Shown here: piece after piece, positions 40,180 through 49,713 of the stretch | How the letters are laid out: each line of letters starts with the position of its first letter | Position numbering within the stretch: position 1 is the first letter of the stretch | Translations under genes and position numbers: made by a program | The notes under the pieces: generated by a model | Seen by the model: only the letters and a program-made list of their open reading frames with translations | Told to the model about the DNA's origin: nothing | Databases searched by the model: none | NCBI GenBank assembly: GCA_021292165.1 | Contig: CM037878.1 | Location: 7,432,857 to 7,496,856 of the forward strand | Direction: 5' to 3' | Origin: Shinisaurus crocodilurus | Taxonomy: Eukaryota; Chordata; Lepidosauria; Squamata; Shinisauridae | Length of the DNA: 64,000 nucleotides

Positions 40180-41420
40180 CAGCTTGAGTGCAAGAGGGAG
40201 AAGCCCCCTCCCCTTCTGTGGACACGTTCCTTGGATTGGCATAGGACTGGCACGGATGCAGAGGAGGGGAGGGTCAGACGAAGGACCGCAGCAGCGCTGC
40301 GGGGCGACGGACCACAGGGAAGCCCGGCCGTGCTTGCAGCCACATTTGGCCGAGCATCCTCCATTCGCATCTGGACCGCCAGGCGGAAGGAAGCGCTGCC
40401 TTTCTCTCTCTCTCTCTGCCTCTTTCCCGGGAAAGCTCCTCCATGGCCCACCCCACTCTCACGTCGGATTAGCTCTGGTCGTGTGAGCATCACAGCATCC
40501 GCGGCGCGGCCGCCCCACCCCCCCTCTCGCCATGGCGACGGGATGCAGGGAAGCCTGACCGCGCCGCCGCGGGGATTCTCCCGATCCGTCGCCCCTCTCT
40601 GGCTGAGCGGTCCCGGGGGAGAGAGAGGCAGCTCCGGGAGCAGCCGGGAAGGGGCTGAGTCACTCCTGACGGGGGGGGGGGGAGGGCAGGGCAGGGATGC
40701 CCCCCCCCCGACGCCTCTTGCAGGTGAGAGAGATCCCGTCGGGCCCGACCCGTCCGCCGTGCCCTTGGCGTGCATTTGGGGGGCCGCGGCGGCGTCCTCC
40801 TCCTCCGTCTCTGGGATTTGGGATCCACTCGGCGGCCGAGCGCCATGGGGGAGAAGTCCGATTATCAGCGGCTGGCCAGCGGGGGAGAGGAAGAGGCGGA
40901 GGAAGGGCTCGGGGGCGCCCCATCGTCCGGCTTCGCGGGCGCCCTGCCCCCGGCGCCCCGGCCAGATGCGCTGGCAGTGCCCAGCCAGAGGGTCAGTATG
41001 GCATCGGCAAGGAGGGAGGGGGGGTCGGGAGGCAGGGGCCCCCACGCGGAGGTCAGGGGCCCCCACGCGGGGGTCAGGCCGAACCTGGTGAAATGGGGGG
41101 TGGGTGGGAGCTTCCCCGTCCACGAGGCGCCTGGGCTTTTCAGGGGGAGCCCCGGCGCCTTGTGCCAGCCGCCTCTTTTAGGACTGGGGGGGGGGTTTCC
41201 CCGTTAGGACCCAGGTGTCCGGACCCTGCCAGCGCTGGGGAGATGCTGGGGGGGGTTTTTTTCCAGCGAGGGCTTTGGAGTTGAGCCCCTTCCCGTCTCC
41301 CTTGCTGCCCCCTCGTGCCTGGGACTCTTCCCCCCAGAGCACCCGCGTGGTGCCGCCCACCCACCCTCTCCCCTCCGCTTCTCTCTTCCGCATCCTTCTC
41401 CAGAACTCATCCGTGAGTCC
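40180..41420. promoter_or_regulatory. CpG island with probable first exon
   Basis: About 1.2 kb of GC-rich, CpG-dense DNA with GGGCGG/CCGCCC-type boxes. It holds two donor-like sites, CAG|GTGAGA (40723/40724) and AGG|GTCAGT (40991/40992), and an ATG in good context at 40845. This suggests a plus-strand promoter, though minus-strand frames are also long here. Confidence 0.75.
40845..40991 (+). CDS. Candidate first coding exon, protein not recognised
   Basis: An ATG with the strong start context GCGCCATGG opens 49 codons that begin MGEKSDYQRLASGGEEEAEE and end in VPSQR before a donor-like GTCAGT, leaving phase 0. The peptide is acidic and then Pro/Ala-rich, without a signal peptide; YQRL could act as a tyrosine sorting motif. 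The donor has C at +3, which is not ideal. A stronger donor at 40723/40724 (after a possible MPPPRRLLQ) would put this segment in an intron if used. I do not recognise the gene and found no following exon. Confidence 0.4.
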
Positions 41421-41583
41421 TCACTTCACTTCATAAAATGAAGTATGTGCAAATGCATTTGCTCCTCCTCCTCTTGCTATCTGTGCCTTTCTCCTTCTGC
41501 CCTTCCTTCCTGTTGATGTCAAAGCAATTTAAATTATTCCTCGACACTGGGACCTCTTCTTTTTTTTTTTTATTACTGTAAAG

Positions 41584-41718
41584 CAGTGTTCTCCAACCTT
41601 GGGTCCCCAGGTGTTTTTGGCCTACAACTCCCAGCATGCCCCAGCCAGCGTAGCTGGCTGGGGCATGCTGGGAGTTGTAGGCCAAAAACATCTGGGGACC
41701 CAAGGTTGGAGAACACTG
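41584..41718. mobile_element. Palindromic hAT MITE, group A, complete
   Basis: 135 bp: two 66-base arms around a 3-base loop GTA, with ends CAGTGTTCTCCAACCTTGGG and its complement, nearly perfect. It is flanked by the perfect 8-bp duplication CTGTAAAG (41576-41583 and 41719-41726). This identifies it as a hAT-mobilised, non-coding element. Confidence 0.95.
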
Positions 41719-41749
41719 CTGTAAAGCACTGACTTCTATATTTATGCCT

Positions 41750-41805
41750 CTCTCTCTCTCTCTCTCTCTCGTGTGTGTGTGTAGATAGATAGACAGATGG
41801 ATAAA
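41750..41805. repeat. (CT)n(GT)n(AGAT)n compound microsatellite
   Basis: CT units followed by GT units and then a few AGAT/AGAC units; the sequence then becomes AT-rich. Confidence 0.9.
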
Positions 41806-41874
41806 TATAGATAATTATATTATATTAATATCTATATATCTTTTCTGTGGCTGTCCTGCTGCTGTTTCAGTCTT

Positions 41875-42425
41875 TGTTTTATTTATTTGTGATACTTTTA
41901 CACTGCTTTTTTCAAGACTACCTACTCCCCAGAGCAGCGCACGAAGTTTTTAAAAACACAGATAATCCAATACAATGACAACATTATAACGTCCAGTTGC
42001 TAAAACCGCACTAATTGGGGGGGGGGGGGGGATGCTCTCAGATATAAATATGAAAAGAGTAGCGTAAGACAAATCGTAACAACCAGTGTAACGTCACGCA
42101 GTCATGAAATACACTTAAGACAAAGAAGAGAAGAGCAATAATAATGAATTAAACCAACCTCGCTTCCTACTCGAAGGCTGATTGAAATAAAATTGTCTTC
42201 ATGACCCTCCTAAAGGAAAATGGGGAGAGGGCAGAACTTACCTCTCAGGGGAGGAAGTTCCAAAGATGTGGAGGGCCACCACCAAAAAGGCTCTGAAGCA
42301 GGAACCACCAACTTAATTGTAAATAGTGGCTGGTTTGTGAGCAGGGCTCCTCTGGCCAATATCAGGGCCTGGGCAGGTTCATCTAGGTGCAAGCAGTCCT
42401 TCAAATGACCTGTTCCCAAACTGTT
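41875..42425 (-). mobile_element. L2-like LINE 3' region, degraded
   Basis: Complement wording such as CAGAGCAGCGCACGAAGTTT (UTR), GGAGGAAGTTCCAAAGATGT, GGGCCACCACCAAAAAGGC (the AFSVAAPxLW region in reverse) and GGTGCAAGCAGTCCTTCAAA point to an old minus-strand L2-like LINE. A G run of 14 lies at 42017-42030. Confidence 0.6.
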
Positions 42426-42429
42426 TAGG

Positions 42430-42695
42430 GTAGGGTAGGGAACCTCGGGCCCAGGGACCAAATTCAGCCCTCCTGGGATCCTAATTTGGCCCTGGGGGGT
42501 TCCCCAGGTTGAAATGGTTCTCCTAAGGCTTAGTTGCTGTCAGGAAGAGCTTTAAACTAAAATATGCTGGCATTATGGCCACGCCCCTTTTGCCTTTGGC
42601 CCCACCCACTACTGGAATGCGGCCCCCAAGAGCTTCTCCAAAATGGAATGTGGCCCCTCGGGCTGAAAGAGGTTCGGTACCCCTGATCTAGGGCC
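42430..42695. mobile_element. Group D-related DNA transposon copy
   Basis: AGGGAACCTCGGGCCCAGG at the left and GAAAGAGGTTCGGTACCCCT at the right form an inverted pair. Internal GAAGAGCTTTAAACTAAAAT, GGCCCCACCCACTACTGGAA and GAGCTTCTCCAAAATGGAA are shared with 18360 and 60380. No target duplication is evident. Confidence 0.6.
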
Positions 42696-42889
42696 ATAGG
42701 TTCCAGATTTGATTTTTTAAATTATTTTTTTCCGTAGTGGCCTCTCCGCTGCCTATTTCAAGGCAGCAGGAACGGCCCCTTCCCCCAAAGAAGCATTGGC
42801 CGCTTCCGAGGTCCAAACACTGAGCCCAGCCCTGGCAGTTTTTACTATCCAGGGAGGGCAAAGCTCTGGAGAAGAGGCGGCCGGCAGGC

Positions 42890-43090
42890 CGCCTCAGACG
42901 CCAAGCCGTGTGTCCACATCCTCAGGCCGCACAAGCTGAAGCATGTCCAGAATAACCAGAGCAGACGGTCTCCTAAGCCGTCCCGGGCTCTGCCCGGGCT
43001 CTGTCCCTCGGGCTCTGCCAAACCCTTCAGTCGCTACGAATGCGAGCAGTTTTAGCCGCAGAGTGGAATGCAAACTGGCCACAGCGAGCC
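42890..43090 (-). mobile_element. L2-type LINE ORF2 fragment (before RT)
   Basis: A minus-strand frame contains ILDMLQLVRPEDVDT, which matches the ALDEFQLVRLEDVDK stretch of the L2 copy at 49713. It is an isolated internal piece without 3' end. Confidence 0.65.
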
Positions 43091-43113
43091 TTTGAGGGTT
43101 CTGCCAGCGACGC

Positions 43114-43309
43114 CAGGGGTGCAGAACTTATTTTAGGCGGGGGCTGGATTGCTCCCTGCCCTCTGCAGGCTGGATGGCGCAAGTGGGCATGCATGACCAC
43201 ACCCAGTCCCCAGTGGGGATTCCCTGTAGGGGGGAATCCGCCCTGGAGGAGCCCCCTGAGGCTCTGCGGGCCAGATTAGGCCCACGGGGCTCGGAGTTGA
43301 ACACCCCTG
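43114..43309. mobile_element. hAT-like element with CAGGGGTG ends
   Basis: It starts CAGGGGTGCAGAACTT and ends AGTTGAACACCCCTG, a short terminal inverted repeat. The interior GCTGGATTGCTCCCTGCC and CAGTGGGGATTCCCTGTAGG is not recognised. The 8 bases on each side do not match well, so support is from the ends only. Confidence 0.5.
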
Positions 43310-43429
43310 CTCTATGCAGTAGGTTCCCCAATACTTGAAAAAGCCCCGCTGGCCGGCACTTTGCAGAAACAACAGGGGCAAAGGAGTTGAGCAACAGGAC
43401 TAAGGACTTCACCCACATTGTGTTGTTGC

Positions 43430-43610
43430 AATCCATACAGCAGCCCTGCGAGGTAGGTGAATATTACTTACCTCTTCTTGTAGGTTCGGGGTGTGAATCG
43501 AGGCTGAGAGAATTATGGCTTGCCTAAGGTCACTGGGCCAGTTCACAATGGAGCCGGGGTCTCCTGATTAGCGGCTCAGCCAGCCTCTTAGCCACTTTGC
43601 TGCACCAGCT
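43430..43610 (-). mobile_element. MIR-type CORE-SINE
   Basis: The plus strand has CAGCCCTGCGAGGTAGGTGA, GAGGCTGAGAGAATTATGGC, TTGCCTAAGGTCACTGGGCC and GGAGCCGGGGTCTCCTGA, the complement of MIR. Confidence 0.7.
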
Positions 43611-43807
43611 GCTACCGCCTGCTACATAATATAATGCTCCTTTTGTTTTTGTCTAGAATTGCATTTATAATTGGACTGTGGTCCTTAAATATTAACAAGA
43701 TGCCTCTAGCGGATTGAAGATATGAAGGGGATAGTAACACTTAGCGTACCGTATGCAGAACTAGAGACGGCCATTCGTAGCGTGTCTTGTGATCCTGATT
43801 CTGCCTT

Positions 43808-45265
43808 CTTTGCAAGGAGTGGATCTTGGAATTGTTGTGGATCACAAACTGAATATGAGCCAGCAATGCGATATGGCTGCAAAGAAGGCAAATGCAGTTT
43901 TGGGCTGTATTAATAGAAGCATAGCTTCCAAATCGCGGGAAGTGATCATTCCCCTTTACTCGGCACTGGTTAGGCCTCATCTTGAGTACTGCGTCCAGTT
44001 CTGGGCACCACACATTAAGAAGGACGTAGACAAACTGGAGAGGGTTCCGAGGAGGGCAACAAGGATGATAAAGGGACTGGAAACAAGGCCCTATGACAGT
44101 GATGGCGAACCTTTTTGAGTCCGAGTGCCCAAACTGCAACACAAAACCAACTTATTTATTTCAAAGTGCCAACACTGCAATTAAACCTGAATTAAACCTG
44201 AGGTTTTAGTTTTAGAAATACAACTCATACAGTTGTCTGAACTAATTAACATCTTTTGTCTTAAAAGAAAAACACAATAACAGAGCTTTCAATGATACAA
44301 ACAGTTTTTTGTTGGAAAAAAAATCAACTTAAAAAATTATTATAGTACTACATTGTACACATAGCCTGAAGGGAATTTATACAAACTTTTTAAATAATTA
44401 GGCACATGTATTTTTGGATAAGGGATTCTCAACTTGTAATATGATTATATGCCAGACTGAAATTGTATGGGGCAAGCTTTACCCCGGGTCCTTTCCCTGC
44501 TTCTACAGGTGTCGGATTAGTAAAAGTAAAAGTCAGCCTGTAGGATGAGCAAGATAAACAAGAAAACTAAACGTGCTTAACACATTTTAAACACTTTATG
44601 TCTTGGACTGCAAACACTGCATTAGGTAAAAGTTTGCATTGGGCATGCTTTTGCACAATCAATGTGATTTTTGCTATTGCATCATGCTGATAATTTGTCA
44701 AACCTTGGCTCATACTCCGTTAGTTTGAGAGCAACACATGCAGCACTCAGGTCAACTGTTAGGGCTTTACATCCAAGCCATGCTCTGTGCATCATTCTTC
44801 AAAATCTTTTAAATGTGATAACAATGTAGAAAAATAATTCTGTAACAGGAATTCTAGAATAAAATCATTCTGTTCCACACCGTGAGAAAGAACAAGATCA
44901 TTAGTGTTTTGCAGAAGGGGACGGTCTTTTCGCGATCTGGTGACCAATGACTCGAGTGCCCACAGAGAGGTCCCTGCGTGCCAGCTGCGGCACCCGTGCC
45001 ATAGGTTCGCCATCACTGCCCTATGAGGAGAGACTGAAAGAACTGGGCATGTTTAGCCTTCAGAAGAGGAGACTGAGGGGAGATATGATCGCACTCTTCC
45101 AGGACTTGAAGGGATGTCACACAGAGGAGGGCCAGGATCTCTTCTCGATCATCCCAGTTTGCAGGACACGGAATAATGGGCTCAAGTCACAGGAACCCAG
45201 ATTCCACCTAAACATCAGGAAGAACTTCCTGACTGTTAGAGCAATATGACAATGGAACCAACTAC
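43808..45265 (+). mobile_element. CR1 LINE 3' part, split by hAT insertion
   Basis: Left piece 43808-44096 holds [20 protein letters not shown] through [20 protein letters not shown]. Right piece 45019-45265 resumes at [19 protein letters not shown] and ends near FLTVRAI. One 8-bp duplicate of CCCTATGA is shared between the pieces, so removing the hAT element and one duplicate joins them without loss. The last 150 bases and the 3' UTR are missing. Confidence 0.92.
44097..45018. mobile_element. Complete 922-bp non-autonomous hAT element
   Basis: Ends CAGTGATGGCGAACCT and AGGTTCGCCATCACTG form a near-perfect terminal inverted repeat, flanked by CCCTATGA on both sides (44089-44096, 45019-45026). 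The body is AT-rich with no frame long enough for a transposase; traces of an internal deletion derivative are likely. The terminus recalls hAT families reported from several tetrapods, some with proposed horizontal transfer, but I cannot name it with certainty. Confidence 0.92.
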
Positions 45266-45510
45266 CGAGGGGTGTCCTTGACTCACTCTGTGAAGCAGTC
45301 TGGCATTGGCAGATCTGTGTGGCCTGGAGGAACCCTACAGAGCTGGGCTGTAACCGGCCGTGTGTCTGAATTGTTCACATCCGAGCAGCAGTGGCCAGGA
45401 ATCCATTCCCGGCTGAATTTCTGGGAGAGGAGCAGGCAGGTTATCTCTGGCATGGCCCCGATCCCTAGTGGTTCCAGAGCTTTCCTATGTGGATTTGGCT
45501 TCCCATCATC

Positions 45511-45873
45511 CAGGGGTGGGGAACTGAAATTGGGTGGTGGGCCCACCCAGCTCAGCCCTCCATGGGCCAAATGATGTCCGAAGGCGGGGGGCCCTAATAT
45601 AATTTGGCCCCAGCTGGCACACCAGGTGGATGTTCCACCCAGTGCATTGCCCGGGAACTGGTTTTTCTCTGCACACAGGCTTCCCCCCATTGGGGTCGCA
45701 GATCAGGGATTCCGCTCCCAGCCTCCTCCCCAAGAACCCGGTAGCCTCCAGATCAGGGGACGAGACTTGGGGAGGCAGAGGGACCCACAGACGGCCCCTA
45801 AGCCTCCACAGGCTGGATGGGGGAGCCTCCACGGGCCAGGTTAAGTCTGCGGGCCGGAGGTTCCCCGCCCCTG
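45511..45873. mobile_element. hAT-like element, group D, with CAGGGG ends
   Basis: Start CAGGGGTGGGGAACT pairs with the end AGGTTCCCCGCCCCTG. The flanks CCATCATC and TTATCACA share only ATCA, so a duplication is not proven. A frame of 135 codons on the minus strand crosses it but has no domain. Confidence 0.6.
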
Positions 45874-45935
45874 TTATCACAGCTTAGGACGAGACTGCTG
45901 TTGCCAGGTTAAATAAGAACGTGAGAAGAGTCTAG

Positions 45936-46000
45936 CTGGCTGGGGCATGCTGGGAGTTGTAGGCCAAAAACATCTGGGGACCCAAGGTTGGAGAACACTG
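45936..46000. mobile_element. Palindromic hAT MITE, group A, right half
   Basis: From CTGGCTGGGGCATGCTGGG (the hairpin centre) to GGAGAACACTG. The left arm is missing. Confidence 0.8.
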
Positions 46001-46273
46001 CCCTAGTGCCTACATTGTGCGTGGCTGCATGAAGCCCGCTTTATTCCACGTCTCCGCTCCTGCTCTGCCTTCGCCTCCGTTAGCCCTAGAGCGGTGTTCT
46101 CATTAGATTGGGGACAACAGGTGGCATTTTATGGTGGTTTTTAAAATGTATGTCCTGTCTCTAAAAAGGGGTGAGGTGCAAACATAATTTAAAACGTTTA
46201 GAACGTTTCCCCCCGATCTGGTGCCTGTTGCATTGTGATGGACTGAACAGATGTCAAAGAGGACATTGAGGGG

Positions 46274-46500
46274 TTTATTTATTATATTTATATCCCGCCT
46301 TTTTTCCTGCAAGGAACCCAAGGCGGCTTACATAATCCTCCTCCTCTCCATTTGATCCTCACAACAACCCTGTGAGGTAGGTTAGGCTGAGAGTCAGTGA
46401 CTGGCCCAAAGTCACCCAGGGAGCATCATGGCTGACTTGGGACTAGAACCCGGATCTCCCGAGTCCCAGTCCAACACTCTCACCACTATACTACACTGTC
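46274..46500 (-). mobile_element. CORE-SINE (T1 family)
   Basis: Complement of tail (TTTATATCCCGCCTTTTTTC), CORE body (GACTGGCCCAAAGTCACCCA) and head (CTATACTACACTGTCTC). Its box B complement GGACTAGAACCC is intact. Confidence 0.85.
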
Positions 46501-46511
46501 TCTCTAGGACA

Positions 46512-46628
46512 GCCTTCCCCAAGCTGGTAGCCTCTAGATGGGTTGAACTACGACTCCCACCACGACTTCATCTGGTGGGAGTCGTAGTCCAACACATCTG
46601 TAGGGTACAGAGGGTTGCAGAAGGCTGA
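46512..46628. mobile_element. Palindromic MITE, group B
   Basis: CAGCCTTCCCCAAGCTGGTA and CTACGACTCCCACCACGAC pair with GGTGGGAGTCGTAGTCCAAC and GTTGCAGAAGGCTG. Both arms are present with moderate divergence. Confidence 0.7.
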
Positions 46629-46744
46629 TTTTTTTAAAAAAAGGTTTTTTACATGAACTGTGATGGCTAAAATCATAAAAGATCATGCTGGCACCTGTGA
46701 GGCATATGTTCCCTCACTCATTTCAGAATCCTGGCGTAAACGCG

Positions 46745-46940
46745 AAGGTTTTCCCAAGGCTTCTAAAGCCGAGGAGCGAGTTGGCTAGGCTGGTCTCTCT
46801 CAGGAAGGTGTTCCAATATTGTGGTGCCACCACCAGGAAGGCACTGCCCTAGGCAATGTTAGATATCCTTTCCAAAAGGGGTTGGATCCAGATGCGAACT
46901 TGCCCAGGGGATCTCAGGGCCTGGGAAAGTTGATATGTGT
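46745..46940 (-). mobile_element. L2-like LINE fragment
   Basis: GGAAGGTGTTCCAATATTGT and GGTGCCACCACCAGGAAGGC are the complement of the AFLVVAPQYWN-type L2 motif; GGGCCTGGGAAAGTTGATAT follows. It is an old copy. Confidence 0.5.
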
Positions 46941-47002
46941 GCGATGCTTCCTCTCCCATTCCGAGCTCCGGGCTGCAGAGTTGGCCTTTGTTCCAGCCCC
47001 GT

Positions 47003-47096
47003 GGGGCGAGTCCACGGCTCAGTGGTAGAAGCAGAGGCTCCAGTTTCAGGCTCTGGCAGTCTCCACTTCAAAGGGTCTGGAGCAGCGCCAAGTAGA
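47003..47096 (+). mobile_element. tRNA-derived SINE (T2 family), degraded
   Basis: CACGGCTCAGTGGTAGAAGC and GGCTCCAGTTTCAGGCTCTG keep the order of the T2 head with many changes; CAGTCTCCACTTCAAAGG follows. Confidence 0.45.
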
Positions 47097-47097
47097 C

Positions 47098-47250
47098 GTG
47101 GTGCCTTCCAAATGTTTTGGACTACATCTCCCATCATTCCCAGCTAGCACGGCCATTGGCCAAATGTTTTAAGGCTGCATTGCTGGCCATGCTGGCTGGG
47201 AATGATGGGAGTTGCCATCCAACACGACAGGCTGGGGAGGGCTGGTGTCG
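47098..47250. mobile_element. Palindromic MITE, group B
   Basis: GTGGTGCCTTCCAAATGTTT and GACTACATCTCCCATCATTC pair with GGGAATGATGGGAGTTGCCA and GGCTGGGGAGGGCTGG. An extra 30 bases or so lie near the centre. Confidence 0.65.
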
Positions 47251-47254
47251 GCCC

Positions 47255-49110
47255 TACTGGACTCTGGACGGACCAGTGATCTGCCTCCGTCATCCACTCG
47301 GTCTGGAGCTTAGAAGGCTTGTGCAGCGCACATACCTTTGGCAATCCCAGCTGACCTGCAGAAGAACCCAGGTCCAAAGTGGACAGGAGGGCTGGTTAGT
47401 CTGGATTGTTGTTGTTGGGTGTGTGTTTTTTTGTGGATTTTTAAAAGTGTAAACAGATCAAGAGGGGTGAGCAGGACAGTCCAGATTCTTTCCAGGTTAA
47501 TGATTGGAGGGGGAGGGGTAGAATGCGGGTGTTGACGCTGAGCAGGGCCACCCGGAGAGAAAGTGTTTTTGTAGGGTGCCAGATGCAGGTGAGGCAACGC
47601 GTTCAAGTGCGTAGGAGCCCTCTTTTCTCTTGTGTTCCTCTCCCGCTTCGCTTCTCAACTTGTCACGGGGGTCCAGATCTGGTGGATGGACAGATCTGGA
47701 GTTGAGGAAGGTTGTGTTCTTCCCCCCCAACTCAGTTTGGTTGGTGGCGGAGGGAGTCTTGCCCTGGCACGAGCCAAAGTGGAGCGGTGCACGGGAAACA
47801 GACGGATCTGGCCCTGGGGGCACAATCCATGAGCTGTGACGCAGCTGCTCTTCATTTCAGTGGAAGGTTATCCTGGTGGATTGGACCCTGTGTTAATTAG
47901 GGGGAAGGAGGGTGCTGTTTTGCTTTTTCCATGCTGGCCAAAAAACTGGGGCAAGCCTGGGTGGATGGGTGCCCCTCCCTCCCTCCCTCCCACTCAGAAT
48001 GTGGTTTGGCTCACTTGCACGAGTCGCCCGCAGGGATGTTTGCTCTCCGAGCACCTCTTTTGCGATGTATCTGCTTGCTGCTGCTCTTGTCCCTTCTGCT
48101 CTCGATCCCATGCGGGCCACTGATGAGATCTGTGGGGCTGGCATATGGGGCAGGGAATCTGTCCTTGGGTAGGGTTGGGGACAGTCAGACTAGATGGCCT
48201 CTTGCGATTCTACAGTTTAGGGGGATTTGTGTCACAGTACTAGACTAGGAAAGCTTTGGTTGGGAAAGAGGAATCCATAAGAGTGGCCGGGTACCGGCTA
48301 GATGGGTGATTTAAAAATACATTAAATAAATAAATAAATAAATAAATAAGCCAGCAGGGCTGGGCATTTCTTCGGTGGCACAGAATTCAGCATGGTAAGA
48401 ATAAGAGCGTTCACCTTTAAAACTGGGCAGGTTTCTAGCCCTTATGGTTGCAAAGCTGGGCTTGGAAGTGTACAGGCTGAAATCTCGGAAACAAAAGTGG
48501 AGGAAGAGGAGATGTTCCGGGCCTGGGCGCTTCAGGGGCTTGGGTGCTTTCTTGCCCTTCCCTGTTGGTTTATTTTATTAATTTTAAATATTTTTAGGCC
48601 GCCTTTTAGGGTAAAAAAAAAAATAATGAAAAAAACCCACCCTCTCAAGGAGGCTCACAAGATAAAAACAAGACAGTCATAAATTTCAGAGTTAATGAAA
48701 CATCAAAACCCTCTGAAGGCAGCTCAAACATTTAAAAAAAATAATACAATAATAATATGAGAATTAATGTCTCGCAGAGCCAGGAAGAATTATGCAAGGT
48801 ATTTAAAAAAAAGTTGGCAACCCCCGGTGCCTTTCAGCCTCATCACCGGGCATTCCCTGAGGGCCTTCAGCTGTGCCTGGCAGTGTCTGGCGAGTAACAT
48901 CCCCACACATACACTTAGGCATGCAATGAGTGCAAATCACATCAGAGTTAACTGTAGCTGCCTGTGCCTTTTAGCAGGCATCTTTACATAATTGGGTACA
49001 GAAGACACTTGTTTGGTCTCAGAACCTCCCTGCGTGTGCTAATCACTTGCACATTTCCCCCAGTACAGAATCTACCAGCAGGAAAGGATCTTGACAGCAT
49101 CAGGTTTCAA
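47255..49110. other. No recognised gene; old LINE tail near 48.6 kb
   Basis: Multiple overlapping frames at 47500-48250 on both strands lack motifs. An (AAAT)n run is at 48321-48348. At 48570-48735 the text TTTAGGCCGCCTTTTAGGG and CTCAAGGAGGCTCACAAGAT resembles a minus-strand LINE 3' tail. Confidence 0.35.
48321..48348. repeat. (AAAT)n run
   Basis: Seven AAAT units after AATACATT; possibly the tail of a lost SINE. Confidence 0.9.
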
Positions 49111-49114
49111 CTTC

Positions 49115-49134
49115 CTTTTTTTTTTTTTTTTTTT
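49115..49134. repeat. Poly-T tract
   Basis: About 20 T residues, on the plus strand, in AT-rich sequence. Confidence 0.9.
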
Positions 49135-49651
49135 AGACCATGGAAAAAAATGGGAGACATCTCTGGGCTCCGTTCTCTCCCTGCTTTCGTAGATGAAGAA
49201 ACCCCGCCCCTAAATTTTAAACCCGTTTTGGTAGCTTTGTCCATAATATAAAGAATCCGTTAATAATTATTATGTATGGAGGGGCTGCTGTGGAAAAAAA
49301 AAAAACTGAGCACAGATTGTAACGTGCTGCTTTTATTTTATTTTTAATTTGCAAAGTATGCAGTTGCAGCCCCATCTGTCTCTCAGTTCTGATTAATTCT
49401 TCCCGGCAACATCTCATCCATTTCTGGTGGAGAATCCTGAGCATCTCACAAGGCTGATGGTAAACAGACTCCTCTGCCGCCCCCTTCCTCCCCTTTTGTT
49501 CCTGGTGGGAACCAGATGCTTTAGAGGGGCAGCGTCTCTGCTCTGTATCCTAGGACTGTTTTTTCAGGCTGCCCACAGAAAAGAGCTGCATATTTGGGGG
49601 AAATGGGGCCAAATGAGCCCACTTGGATGGTGGTGACAGCTAGCCAGCCTT

Positions 49652-49667
49652 CTTCTTCTTCTTCTTC

Positions 49668-49712
<45 letters not shown>
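49652..49712. repeat. (CTT)n(ATT)n microsatellite at L2 tail
   Basis: Five CTT units followed by about 15 ATT units. On the minus strand this is the AAT-rich tail of the L2 copy to its right. Confidence 0.9.

Positions 49713-49713
<1 letters not shown>

Noticed and set aside
40128..41123. 331-codon minus-strand frame and 286-codon plus frame across the second CpG island
   Set aside because: Both are low complexity, mutually overlapping and lack domains; they are shadows of GC-rich sequence.
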